Position numbers and translations under genes: made by a program
The notes under the pieces: model-generated
Database searches by the model: none
Told to the model about the DNA's origin: nothing
What the model saw: only the letters and a program-made list of their open reading frames with translations
Part shown: in pieces, positions 1 through 5,662 of the stretch
Numbering within the stretch: the first letter of the stretch is position 1
Layout: every line of letters begins with the position of its first letter
Assembly: GCA_903856555.1 (NCBI GenBank)
Contig: CAIOCC010000221.1
Location: 1-8,104, forward strand
DNA from: an uncultured Bacteroidota bacterium
GTDB lineage: Bacteria > Bacteroidota > Bacteroidia > UBA7662
DNA length: 8,104 nucleotides
Direction: 5' to 3'

Positions 1-579
1 ACACCTGTCAATCTGCCCAGGGCGGTTCCTTTGGCTGCGATGGAAGATTGGGCATCGGCCCCCTGGCCCGAGGATTTTTGGGAACTACGAGATCGTTGCG
101 TGGTGGAAACCCTCTACGGCTGTGGCCTGCGCAGGGCCGAGGTTATTCAATTGCGTTGGATGGACTGGGACCGAGGGCAGGGGACCCTGAGGGTGACCGG
201 TAAACGATCCAAAACACGTCTCTTGCCGATGGCAATGGAACTTGGAACGCTTTTGGGTCATTATGCCCAGAAGGCTGCCGAGAACGGGCCGACTTTACCG
301 GAAGCCCCTCTGTTTTTTACCCCGAAAGGCGCCCCGTTGTACCCCAAATTGGTGGTGGACCTGGTCAAAAAGGCACTTCTGAAGGTTCCTTCGGTCCCTC
401 AAAGAAGCCCTCACGTTCTCCGACACAGCTATGCCACCCATATGTTGGACAACGGAGCTGATTTAAATGCAGTTAAAACCTTGCTGGGTCACGCCAATCT
501 GGCTGCGACCCAGATCTACACGCATCAGTCCGTCGAAAAGCTCAAAGAAATCCACCGCAAAACCCACCCCAAAGGCTGA
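1..579 (+). CDS. xerC: Xer-type tyrosine recombinase, C-terminal catalytic part (5' end outside window)
   Basis: Site-specific recombinase of the phage-integrase/Xer family. These enzymes cut and rejoin DNA through a 3'-phosphotyrosine link and typically resolve chromosome dimers at dif. The frame is open from base 1, so the 192 codons here are the C-terminal two thirds of a protein of about 290-300 residues; the N-terminal core-binding domain lies upstream. All six catalytic positions are visible (numbering from codon 1): Arg44 in CGLRRAE, Lys68 in TGKRSK, His138 and Arg141 in HVLRH, His164 in LLGHA and the nucleophile Tyr173 in IYTH. Their spacing matches E. coli XerD exactly. An in-frame TTG at 31 exists, but the coding frame continues upstream of it, so it is not the start. 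The XerC label rests mainly on the gene's place beside the tRNA-tuf cluster; XerD or another Xer paralogue is possible. A terminator follows directly. Confidence 0.9.
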   Translation, partial: TPVNLPRAVPLAAMEDWASAPWPEDFWELRDRCVVETLYGCGLRRAEVIQLRWMDWDRGQGTLRVTGKRSKTRLLPMAMELGTLLGHYAQKAAENGPTLPEAPLFFTPKGAPLYPKLVVDLVKKALLKVPSVPQRSPHVLRHSYATHMLDNGADLNAVKTLLGHANLAATQIYTHQSVEKLKEIHRKTHPKG

Positions 580-596
580 GCCTCCTTGGGGCGTTG

Positions 597-623
597 GAGG
601 CCGTTTCGGGCCTTATTTTTTTT
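597..623 (+). terminator. Rho-independent terminator after the xer gene
   Basis: A short stem GAGGCC / GGCCTT (597-602 with 609-614, one G-U pair, loop GTTTCG) is followed after one base by eight consecutive T (616-623). An overlapping alternative stem GCCTCC / GGAGGC (580-585 with 596-601) begins right after the stop codon. The T-run makes this the most canonical intrinsic terminator in the window. It separates xer from the tRNA-tuf transcription unit. Confidence 0.75.
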
Positions 624-627
624 GGAT

Positions 628-661
628 TATGGCTTTTCAGTAAAGTTTTTGCGTATCTTTG
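628..661 (+). promoter_or_regulatory. Bacteroidota-type promoter for the tRNA-tuf operon
   Basis: TATCTTTG at 654-661 matches the Bacteroidota -7 consensus TAnnTTTG exactly and is followed by CA, as is common in this phylum. A weak -33 candidate, TATG at 628-631, lies 22 bases upstream; the consensus is TTG or TTTG, so this half is imperfect. Transcription should begin near 668, giving a leader of about 80 bases before tRNA-Thr. It is the only convincing TAnnTTTG box I found between genes, so it may drive the tRNAs and tuf, and perhaps genes further downstream. Confidence 0.65.
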
Positions 662-674
662 CATTCCTTTTGAC

Positions 675-737
675 AAGACCCCCTTTGCCGGGGTTCTTCC
701 TGAGGTCCTCTGGACCTGTCCGAAGGTCGTTCTTTTT
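675..737 (+). promoter_or_regulatory. Structured leader with mutually exclusive hairpins before the tRNA cluster
   Basis: A first hairpin pairs AAGA.CCCC (675-683) with GGGGTTCTT (690-698), with one mismatch. Downstream, AGGTCC (703-708) pairs perfectly with GGACCT (712-717), loop TCT. The same GACCT (713-717) can instead pair with a second AGGTC (724-728), and that stem is followed by GTTCTTTTT (729-737). One segment with two competing partners, the later one ahead of a T-run, resembles an attenuator. The competing stems are only 5-6 bp long, so this is an inference from pairing. Confidence 0.4.
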
Positions 738-747
738 AGCTTGCTGC

Positions 748-820
748 GCCTCCTTAGCTCAGCTGGTAGAGCAACTGATTTGTAATCAGTAGGTCGCTGG
801 TTCGAATCCGGCAGGGGGCT
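748..820 (+). tRNA. tRNA-Thr (anticodon TGT)
   Basis: A 73-base cloverleaf. Acceptor GCCTCCT pairs with AGGGGGC (748-754 with 813-819, one U-G pair). The anticodon stem is ACTGA/TCAGT with loop TTTGTAA, which places anticodon TGT at 781-783 (reads ACA). The T arm is GCTGG-TTCGAAT-CCGGC. The discriminator is T820 and the next bases are CGG, so CCA is not encoded and must be added after transcription. First gene of a four-tRNA run ahead of tuf. Confidence 0.97.
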
Positions 821-825
821 CGGAA

Positions 826-909
826 GGGGAGATACCAGAGTGGCCAAATGGGACCGACTGTAACTCGGTTGGGAAACCTTCGGAGGTTCGAATCCTCCTC
901 TCCCCACCA
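826..909 (+). tRNA. tRNA-Tyr (anticodon GTA), CCA encoded
   Basis: A class II tRNA with a long variable arm (about 870-883). Acceptor GGGGAGA (826-832) pairs with TCTCCCC (899-905). The anticodon stem is ACCGA/TCGGT with loop CTGTAAC, giving anticodon GTA at 860-862. The T arm is GGAGG-TTCGAAT-CCTCC. Discriminator A906 is followed by an encoded CCA (907-909). Only five bases separate it from the preceding tRNA-Thr, so the two are processed from one transcript. Confidence 0.97.
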
Positions 910-936
910 AAGCAGGCGTCCTTCTTGTTTCACCAT

Positions 937-1012
937 GCGGGAGTAGCTCAGTTGGTAGAGCGACAGCCTTCCAAGCTGTAGGTCGCGGGTTCGAACCTCG
1001 TCTCCCGCTCCA
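937..1012 (+). tRNA. tRNA-Gly (anticodon TCC), CCA encoded
   Basis: Acceptor GCGGGAG (937-943) pairs with CTCCCGC (1002-1008). The anticodon stem is ACAGC/GCTGT with loop CTTCCAA, giving anticodon TCC at 970-972 (reads GGA). The T arm is GCGGG-TTCGAAC-CTCGT with two G-U pairs. The discriminator is T1009, and CCA is encoded at 1010-1012. Confidence 0.97.
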
Positions 1013-1057
1013 CAACCGGTTTCAGCTTGTCTGATGCCGGCCCCGGAGTGCTCTGCT

Positions 1058-1085
1058 ACGGATTCACGCTTCCCTCGGAATCCGT
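1058..1085 (+). other. Hairpin in the tRNA-Gly/tRNA-Thr spacer
   Basis: ACGGATTC (1058-1065) is perfectly complementary to GAATCCGT (1078-1085) across a 12-base loop. It sits in the 111-base gap between tRNA-Gly and the second tRNA-Thr, with no T-run after it. It is more likely a structured spacer or RNA-processing element than a terminator. I see nothing else in this gap. Confidence 0.35.
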
Positions 1086-1123
1086 TGCCAGCCAACCCGC
1101 AAGCGAAACGACTAAGATTTCCC

Positions 1124-1198
<75 letters not shown>

Positions 1199-1235
1199 TC
1201 CCACCATGCATGTCCCAACGATTGTGTCCGCTGTT

Positions 1236-1273
1236 CACCCAACCCAACCCAACCCAAACACCCAAAAACAAAC
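1236..1273 (+). repeat. A/C-only tuf leader with four ACCCA tandem repeats (G4-capable complement)
   Basis: All 38 bases are A or C. Four tandem ACCCA units occupy 1237-1256. The complementary strand therefore carries four GGG runs separated by TT, a textbook intramolecular G-quadruplex pattern resembling telomeric repeats. The strand present in mRNA cannot form Watson-Crick hairpins within itself and should keep the tuf start region unstructured. The sequence composition is seen directly; the functional reading is inferred. Confidence 0.6.
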
Positions 1274-1288
1274 GTAAAAACCGTAACC

Positions 1289-2476
1289 ATGGCAAAGGAA
1301 AAATTTGACCGCTCCAAACCCCACGTTAACATCGGCACCATCGGCCACGTTGACCACGGGAAAACCACCCTCACCGCCGCTATCACCAAGGTATTGGCCG
1401 AAGCCGGTTTGTCAGAAGCTCGTTCTTTTGACTCCATTGACAGCGCTCCCGAAGAAAAAGAGCGCGGTATTACCATTAACACCGCCCACGTTGAGTATTC
1501 GACGGCCAACCGTCACTATGCGCACGTTGACTGTCCAGGCCACGCTGACTATGTGAAGAACATGGTAACGGGTGCTGCCCAGATGGACGGTGCCATTATC
1601 GTCGTAGCGGCCACAGACGGTCCAATGCCCCAGACCCGCGAGCACATCCTGCTAGCCCGTCAGGTTGGTGTACCTGCCCTGGTTGTTTTCATGAACAAAG
1701 TCGACATGGTCGATGATCCAGAGCTTCTTGAGCTTGTTGAGATGGAAATCCGTGAGCTTTTGAGCTTCTACGAATTCCCAGGCGATGATATCCCTGTGGT
1801 TCGTGGTTCTGCCCTCGGTGCCCTCAACGGTGAGCCGAAGTGGGTTCAGACCGTTATCGAGTTGATGGACAAAGTGGATTCTTATATCCAGACCCCTCCT
1901 CGTATGACGGATCTTCCTTTCTTGATGCCAGTCGAAGACGTATTCTCGATCACAGGTCGTGGTACCGTTGCAACCGGTCGTATCGAGCGCGGTGTCATCA
2001 ATTCCGGTGATCCAGTTGATATCATTGGTATGGGTGCTGAGAACCTCAAATCCACCGTTACAGGTGTGGAGATGTTCCGCAAAATCCTGGATCGCGGTGA
2101 AGCCGGTGACAACACGGGTCTTCTCCTCCGCGGTATCGAAAAAACCGATATCCGTCGCGGTATGGTTATTTGCAAGCCAGGCTCCGTTCAGCCTCACCAC
2201 GAGTTCAAGGCCGAGGTTTACGTCTTGTCGAAAGAAGAAGGTGGTCGTCACACTCCTTTCTTTAACAAGTACCGCCCTCAGTTCTATTTCCGTACGACCG
2301 ACGTTACCGGCGAGATTGCTTTGCCAGCTGGTACCGAAATGGTCATGCCCGGGGACAATATCTCGGTTGTTGTGAAACTGATCTCTCCGATTGCCATGGA
2401 GAAAGGTCTTCGTTTCGCGATCCGCGAAGGTGGCCGCACCGTTGGTGCTGGTCAGGTTACCGAAATCATCGCCTAA
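1289..2476 (+). CDS. tuf: Translation elongation factor Tu (EF-Tu)
   Basis: GTPase that carries aminoacyl-tRNA to the ribosomal A site in the cytoplasm. The 395-residue length is normal for the family. The GTP-binding motifs are intact: G1 GHVDHGKT (19-26), the switch I region with RGITIN (59-64), G3 DCPGH (81-85) with catalytic His85, G4 NKVD (136-139) and G5 SAL (174-176). Domains II and III follow, including the conserved TGRGTVATGRIERG stretch and a normal C-terminal GQVTEIIA. The ATG at 1289 gives the canonical MAKEKFDRSKPHVNIGTIGH start; no Shine-Dalgarno sequence precedes it. The gene ends with tandem stops (TAA TAA) and is followed by a strong hairpin. It lies just behind four tRNA genes, and tRNA-Trp comes after it. 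Nothing suggests truncation. Confidence 0.99.
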   Translation: MAKEKFDRSKPHVNIGTIGHVDHGKTTLTAAITKVLAEAGLSEARSFDSIDSAPEEKERGITINTAHVEYSTANRHYAHVDCPGHADYVKNMVTGAAQMDGAIIVVAATDGPMPQTREHILLARQVGVPALVVFMNKVDMVDDPELLELVEMEIRELLSFYEFPGDDIPVVRGSALGALNGEPKWVQTVIELMDKVDSYIQTPPRMTDLPFLMPVEDVFSITGRGTVATGRIERGVINSGDPVDIIGMGAENLKSTVTGVEMFRKILDRGEAGDNTGLLLRGIEKTDIRRGMVICKPGSVQPHHEFKAEVYVLSKEEGGRHTPFFNKYRPQFYFRTTDVTGEIALPAGTEMVMPGDNISVVVKLISPIAMEKGLRFAIREGGRTVGAGQVTEIIA

Positions 2477-2494
2477 TAACAGGGCCGTTAGCGG

Positions 2495-2531
2495 CGAAAT
2501 CTCCCCGTTCCCTCGGGGAGATTTCGTTGTC
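2495..2531 (+). terminator. Perfect 13-bp hairpin after tuf (terminator or processing site)
   Basis: CGAAATCTCCCCG (2495-2507) pairs without mismatch with CGGGGAGATTTCG (2514-2526) across the loop TTCCCT. The bases after it, TTGTCTAT, are only a weak T-tract. It could reduce transcription from tuf into tRNA-Trp and secE, or act as an RNase processing signal, since tRNA-Trp begins nine bases after the stem. Confidence 0.65.
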
Positions 2532-2534
2532 TAT

Positions 2535-2607
2535 ACGGGTGTAGCTCAATTGGCAGAGCGATGGTCTCCAAAACCATAGGCTGGGAGTTCGAGTCTCTCC
2601 ACCCGTG
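2535..2607 (+). tRNA. tRNA-Trp (anticodon CCA)
   Basis: Acceptor ACGGGTG (2535-2541) pairs with CACCCGT (2600-2606). The anticodon stem is ATGGT/ACCAT with loop CTCCAAA, giving anticodon CCA at 2568-2570 (reads UGG). The T arm is GGGAG-TTCGAGT-CTCTC. The discriminator is G2607; the next bases are CTG, so the 3' CCA is not encoded. A tRNA-Trp between tuf and secE is a usual arrangement in Bacteroidota. Confidence 0.97.
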
Positions 2608-2650
2608 CTGAACGAATGTCGCCTGCTTGATTGCCCAAATCCCCCAAATC

Positions 2651-2845
2651 ATGAACAAACTCATCGCATACGTTAAGGAATCCCGGGAGGAGCTGCTCCG
2701 CAAGGTCAGTTGGCCCACCTGGGAACAGTTGCAGGATTCGCTCATGGTGGTGTTAATCGCCTCCTTGCTCTTTTCGCTGCTGATTTACCTAATGGATGTG
2801 GGCTTTTCTTCCTTGCTCAGCGCATTTTATCATTTGTTTCAATAA
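2651..2845 (+). CDS. secE: Preprotein translocase subunit SecE
   Basis: Small essential membrane subunit of the SecYEG channel, which clamps SecY during export and membrane-protein insertion. From ATG 2651 the product has 64 residues, the short single-span form found in most bacteria rather than the longer three-span E. coli form. An amphipathic cytoplasmic helix (about 3-18) leads into the conserved KVSWPTWEQL motif (18-27), followed by one membrane segment (about 30-48) rich in Leu, Val and Ile, and a short tail. An in-frame TTG at 2627 would add eight residues but lacks family support, so the ATG is preferred. The gene follows tRNA-Trp by 43 bases and precedes nusG by 41, the usual secE-nusG pair. 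Confidence 0.95.
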   Translation: MNKLIAYVKESREELLRKVSWPTWEQLQDSLMVVLIASLLFSLLIYLMDVGFSSLLSAFYHLFQ

Positions 2846-2886
2846 ACCGCCGCTTGATTCGTCAACGGTTAGACATCGAATAGGAT

Positions 2887-3426
2887 ATGGACTTAAAGTG
2901 GTACGTAGTTCGAGCCATTAGCGGCAAGGAACGCAAGGCCAAGGAATGCCTGGAATCCGAGATTGCCTACAACGGCATGTCGGACCTGGTTTCCCAGATC
3001 CTTATTCCTCTCGAGAAAGTCTTGCAGCTCAAGAACGGCAAGAAAGTCATCAAAGAACGAAATATTCTCCCTGGCTACATCCTTCTCGAAGCCAACTTGA
3101 CTGTGAATCCGGATCTCCCATCGGTTATTACGCAGACCCCCAATGTCATTGGCTTTTTGGGTGGCGAGAAACCAACCCCCATGAGGGAATCCGAAATCAA
3201 CCGCATGCTTGGCAAGGCCGATCAGGTGGCCGAACAGGGCGAAACCATGGTGAATCCTTACCGGATGGGCGAATCGGTCAAAGTGATGGACGGTCCATTT
3301 AACGAATTCATCGGGGTCATCGAAGAAATTAACGAAGAGAAGAAAAAGCTCAAAGTGATGGTCAAAATCTTTGGAAGAAGGACCCCCATTGAGCTCAATT
3401 TTACGCAGGTCGAAAAAATATCTTAA
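2887..3426 (+). CDS. nusG: Transcription termination/antitermination protein NusG
   Basis: Elongation factor that binds the RNA polymerase clamp and links it to partners such as Rho or ribosomal protein S10. The product has 179 residues, a normal length. The N-terminal NGN domain (about 1-110) begins with KWYVVRAISGKE (4-15) and contains the conserved LPGYILLE segment (61-68). The C-terminal KOW domain (about 124-178) shows GESVKVMDGPFNEFIG (128-143) and the ending RTPIELNFTQVEKI. The long insertion domain found in some NusG proteins is absent. ATG 2887 is the only start that gives the family N-terminus. A GGA lies only two to three bases upstream, too close to act as a Shine-Dalgarno sequence. 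Confidence 0.98.
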   Translation: MDLKWYVVRAISGKERKAKECLESEIAYNGMSDLVSQILIPLEKVLQLKNGKKVIKERNILPGYILLEANLTVNPDLPSVITQTPNVIGFLGGEKPTPMRESEINRMLGKADQVAEQGETMVNPYRMGESVKVMDGPFNEFIGVIEEINEEKKKLKVMVKIFGRRTPIELNFTQVEKIS

Positions 3427-3474
3427 TCCGATCTGCCACCACCCAATCGATAACAACTACGACAAGCAATCATT

Positions 3475-3918
3475 ATGGCTAAGGAAATTACAGCATTCAT
3501 CAAGTTGCAGATCAAAGGCGGAGCAGCCAATCCGGCTCCTCCCGTTGGACCTGCATTGGGTTCCAAAGGTGTTAACATCATGGAATTCTGCAAGCAATTC
3601 AATGCCAGAACCCAGGAGAAGGCCGGCAAGGTTTTGCCGGTTGTCATCAGCGTTTATGCCGATAAGTCCTTTGATTTTATCGTTAAAGCCCCTCCAGTGG
3701 CTGTTCAATTAATCGACGCTTCGAAGGTTGCCAAAGGTTCAGCCGAACCCAACCGCAAAAAAGTTGGTCAGGTAACCTGGGAGCAGGTCAAAACCATCGC
3801 GGAGGATAAGATTCAGGACATGAACGCCTTCAAAATTGAATCTGCCATGAAAATGGTCGCCGGTACGGCCCGTAGCCTCGGTTTGACCATCACCGGAACC
3901 GCCCCTTGGGAAGTTTAA
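3475..3918 (+). CDS. rplK: 50S ribosomal protein L11
   Basis: Component of the GTPase-associated centre of the large subunit; it binds 23S rRNA and contacts elongation factors, and it is the site where thiostrepton acts. Length is 147 residues, against 142 in E. coli. The N-terminal domain has the proline-rich PPVGPALGSKG motif (22-32) at the drug and rRNA interface. The C-terminal RNA-binding domain shows MNAFKIESAMKMVAGTARSLGLTI. ATG 3475 gives the canonical MAKEITAFIKLQIKGGAA start. It lies 48 bases after nusG. In many bacteria L1 represses this operon by binding the rplK leader; I could not identify a clear L1-site mimic in this short gap. Confidence 0.98.
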   Translation: MAKEITAFIKLQIKGGAANPAPPVGPALGSKGVNIMEFCKQFNARTQEKAGKVLPVVISVYADKSFDFIVKAPPVAVQLIDASKVAKGSAEPNRKKVGQVTWEQVKTIAEDKIQDMNAFKIESAMKMVAGTARSLGLTITGTAPWEV

Positions 3919-3937
3919 CTTATTAATTGTTATCAAC

Positions 3938-4636
3938 GTGCCTGCACTAACCAAAAACCAAAAGAAGGCCCAGGGCCAGATCGAGGTTTCCAAAGCCTAT
4001 CGCCTCAACGAAGCCAGCGAACTGGTCAAGAAGGTGACTTTTACCAAGTTCGACGCATCGGTGGATGTTAACATCCGTCTGGGTGTTGATCCGCGCAAAG
4101 CCAATCAAATGGTCCGCGGTATTGTAACCCTGCCCCACGGTACCGGTAAAGTGGCCCGTGTTTTGGTACTCTGCAATCCTGACAAGGAAGCCGAAGCCAA
4201 AGCAGCAGGTGCCGATTTCGTTGGCTTGGACGAGTATATCACCAAAATTGAAGGTGGTTGGACGGACGTAGATGTCATCATCACGCAGCCAGGTATCATG
4301 GCCAAAGTGGGTCGCCTCGGTCGTGTTTTGGGTCCCCGTGGCCTGATGCCCAATCCCAAAACCGGAACGGTGACCGACGATGTGGCCAAAGCGGTCACGG
4401 AAGTCAAGGGTGGTAAAATCGACTTCAAAGTTGACAAATTTGGGATCGTACACGCTGGGATTGGTCGGGTTTCCTTTTCTCCCAAGCAATTGGAAGAGAA
4501 CGCCGTCGAACTGTTGCAGACCATTGTCCGACTCAAGCCATCAGCCGCCAAAGGAACCTACATCAAAAGCATTTACTTATCATCGACCATGAGCCCGGGG
4601 ATTTGTATTGAACCCAAATCCATCCCAGGCATCTAA
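3938..4636 (+). CDS. rplA: 50S ribosomal protein L1 (GTG start)
   Basis: Forms the mobile L1 stalk, which helps move deacylated tRNA out of the E site; in many bacteria it also represses its own operon. The product has 232 residues, the usual length. Family landmarks are SVDVNIRLGVDPRKANQMVR (41-60), GTGK (68-71) and the signature RVLGPRGLMPNPKTG (129-143). The C-terminal region contains IYLSSTMSPG. The start is GTG at 3938, since it yields PALTKNQKKA in register with the family N-terminus. The first in-frame ATG comes only at codon 58, inside the conserved fold. It lies 19 bases after rplK, with no Shine-Dalgarno sequence. The short tail after SSTM (PGICIEPKSIPGI) is lineage-variable. Confidence 0.98.
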   Translation: MPALTKNQKKAQGQIEVSKAYRLNEASELVKKVTFTKFDASVDVNIRLGVDPRKANQMVRGIVTLPHGTGKVARVLVLCNPDKEAEAKAAGADFVGLDEYITKIEGGWTDVDVIITQPGIMAKVGRLGRVLGPRGLMPNPKTGTVTDDVAKAVTEVKGGKIDFKVDKFGIVHAGIGRVSFSPKQLEENAVELLQTIVRLKPSAAKGTYIKSIYLSSTMSPGICIEPKSIPGI

Positions 4637-4670
4637 TTCCCGTAACGATTTATTTAAACCATACCCTGCG

Positions 4671-5192
4671 ATGACCAGAGTTGAAAAGCGTGAAGCCATT
4701 GATGGCCTCGCTACCAAAATTGCCGCCAGCCCTTTCTTTTACTTGGCGGATGCCTCTTCACTAAATGTTGAGACGACCAATAAGTTCCGCCGACTTTGTT
4801 TTCAGCGCGGTGTTGAGTTCCGTGTCGTCAAAAACACCTTGCTCCGCAAAGCCATGGAACAAGTAGGCGATGGTTATCAGGAAATGTTCCCTACCCTCAA
4901 AGGTGCGACTTCCATTCTCATCGCAGAACAGGGCAATATCCCGGCCCGCTTGCTCAAGGAATTCCGCAAAGAGTCCGACAAGCCTGTTCTCAAGGCCGCT
5001 TACATTGATTCAGCCATTTATATTGGTGATAATCAGTTAGATGCTTTGACAAACATCAAGTCCAAGTTCGAATTGATCGGCGAATTGGTTGGTATCCTTC
5101 AGTCACCCGCACGCAATGTTGTTTCGGCTTTGCAATCAGGCGGTTCCAAGTTGGGTGGTATTGTCAAAACCCTTCAATCCAGGGCTGCTTAA
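4671..5192 (+). CDS. rplJ: 50S ribosomal protein L10
   Basis: Base of the L7/L12 stalk: the N-terminal domain anchors to 23S rRNA beside L11, and the C-terminal helix carries L7/L12 dimers. The 173-residue product starts MTRVEKREAIDGLATKI and contains the conserved RRLCFQRGVEFRVVKNTLLRK-like rRNA-binding stretch (about 37-60). It ends with the helical tail SALQSGGSKLGGIVKTLQS. An in-frame TTG at 4608 would extend it by 21 residues into rplA but has no family support, so ATG 4671 is chosen. It is 34 bases after rplA. In E. coli a long structured rplJ leader binds L10-L12 for feedback; the gap here is too short for that element unless it extends into rplA. Confidence 0.97.
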   Translation: MTRVEKREAIDGLATKIAASPFFYLADASSLNVETTNKFRRLCFQRGVEFRVVKNTLLRKAMEQVGDGYQEMFPTLKGATSILIAEQGNIPARLLKEFRKESDKPVLKAAYIDSAIYIGDNQLDALTNIKSKFELIGELVGILQSPARNVVSALQSGGSKLGGIVKTLQSRAA

Positions 5193-5264
5193 TTTTTCCA
5201 TCGAGCTTCCGTTTCCTATCTATAAAAAATCAATTTCAATAACAAACCCCAAAAAATTACAATC

Positions 5265-5645
5265 ATGGCAGATCTCAAAGCTTTCGCAGAACAATTGGTT
5301 AATCTCACGGTCAAAGAGGTGAACGAACTAGCCGCTATCCTCAAGGACGAGTACGGTATTGAACCCGCTGCTGCGGCTGTTGCCTTCGCAGGTCCTGCTG
5401 CTGGTGGCGATGCCCCTGCTGCTGCTGCTGTTCAGACCGAATTTGACGTTATCCTCAAAGAGGCCGGCGCTAACAAACTCGCCGTCGTTAAGTTGGTGAA
5501 AGACCTCACAGGTCTGGGCCTCAAAGAAGCCAAAGAATTGGTTGACAGTGCTCCCAAGACCGTGAAAGAAAAGTGTCCGAAGGACGAAGCCGATGCCCTC
5601 AAATCCAAATTGGAAGAGGCCGGTGCTCAGGTTGAGGTGAAGTAA
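5265..5645 (+). CDS. rplL: 50S ribosomal protein L7/L12
   Basis: Multicopy stalk protein that recruits elongation factors and stimulates their GTPase activity. Length is 126 residues, against 121 in E. coli. The layout is an N-terminal dimerisation domain (1-33), an Ala/Gly/Pro-rich flexible hinge (34-57) and a C-terminal factor-binding domain (58-126). The last contains EFDVILKEAGANKLAVVK and TGLGLKEAKELVD (82-94). A cysteine at 104, in VKEKCPKDEA, is unusual because this position is usually small or hydrophobic; it is probably neutral. The start is preceded by an A-rich, G-poor stretch rather than a Shine-Dalgarno sequence, which may help give the high translation this protein needs. It follows rplJ by 72 bases. 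A long hairpin lies after the stop codon. Confidence 0.98.
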   Translation: MADLKAFAEQLVNLTVKEVNELAAILKDEYGIEPAAAAVAFAGPAAGGDAPAAAAVQTEFDVILKEAGANKLAVVKLVKDLTGLGLKEAKELVDSAPKTVKEKCPKDEADALKSKLEEAGAQVEVK

Positions 5646-5662
5646 TTCCTCCCGGCATTGTG

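Noticed and set aside
1..579. The tyrosine recombinase considered as a phage or island integrase marking a mobile element inserted at the tRNA genes
   Set aside because: No repeated tRNA 3' end or att-like duplication is seen, no cargo genes follow, and a Xer recombinase is a usual neighbour of this cluster in Bacteroidota.
542..1095. Minus-strand reading frames of 157 and 113 residues covering the tRNA cluster
   Set aside because: They are read from the antisense of tRNA genes. The repeated patterns such as RGSNPRPTAWKAVALPTEL are a well-known spurious product of antisense tRNA translation.
1237..1256. ACCCA tandem units considered as a CRISPR or telomere-type array
   Set aside because: The units are five bases with no spacers and only four copies; this is a simple microsatellite in a leader, not a CRISPR, and not at a replicon end.
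1652..2251. Minus-strand frame of 199 residues opposite tuf (and similar ones opposite nusG and rplA)
   Set aside because: Shadow frames of strongly biased, highly conserved genes; no family resemblance or independent start signals.
2488..2745. Minus-strand 85-residue frame over tRNA-Trp and secE
   Set aside because: It contains the antisense-tRNA pattern (GWRDSNSQPMVLETIALPIEL) and overlaps two certain genes.
4608..4670. A 21-residue N-terminal extension of L10 from TTG 4608
   Set aside because: It overlaps the end of rplA and has no counterpart in the L10 family, whereas ATG 4671 gives the canonical N-terminus.
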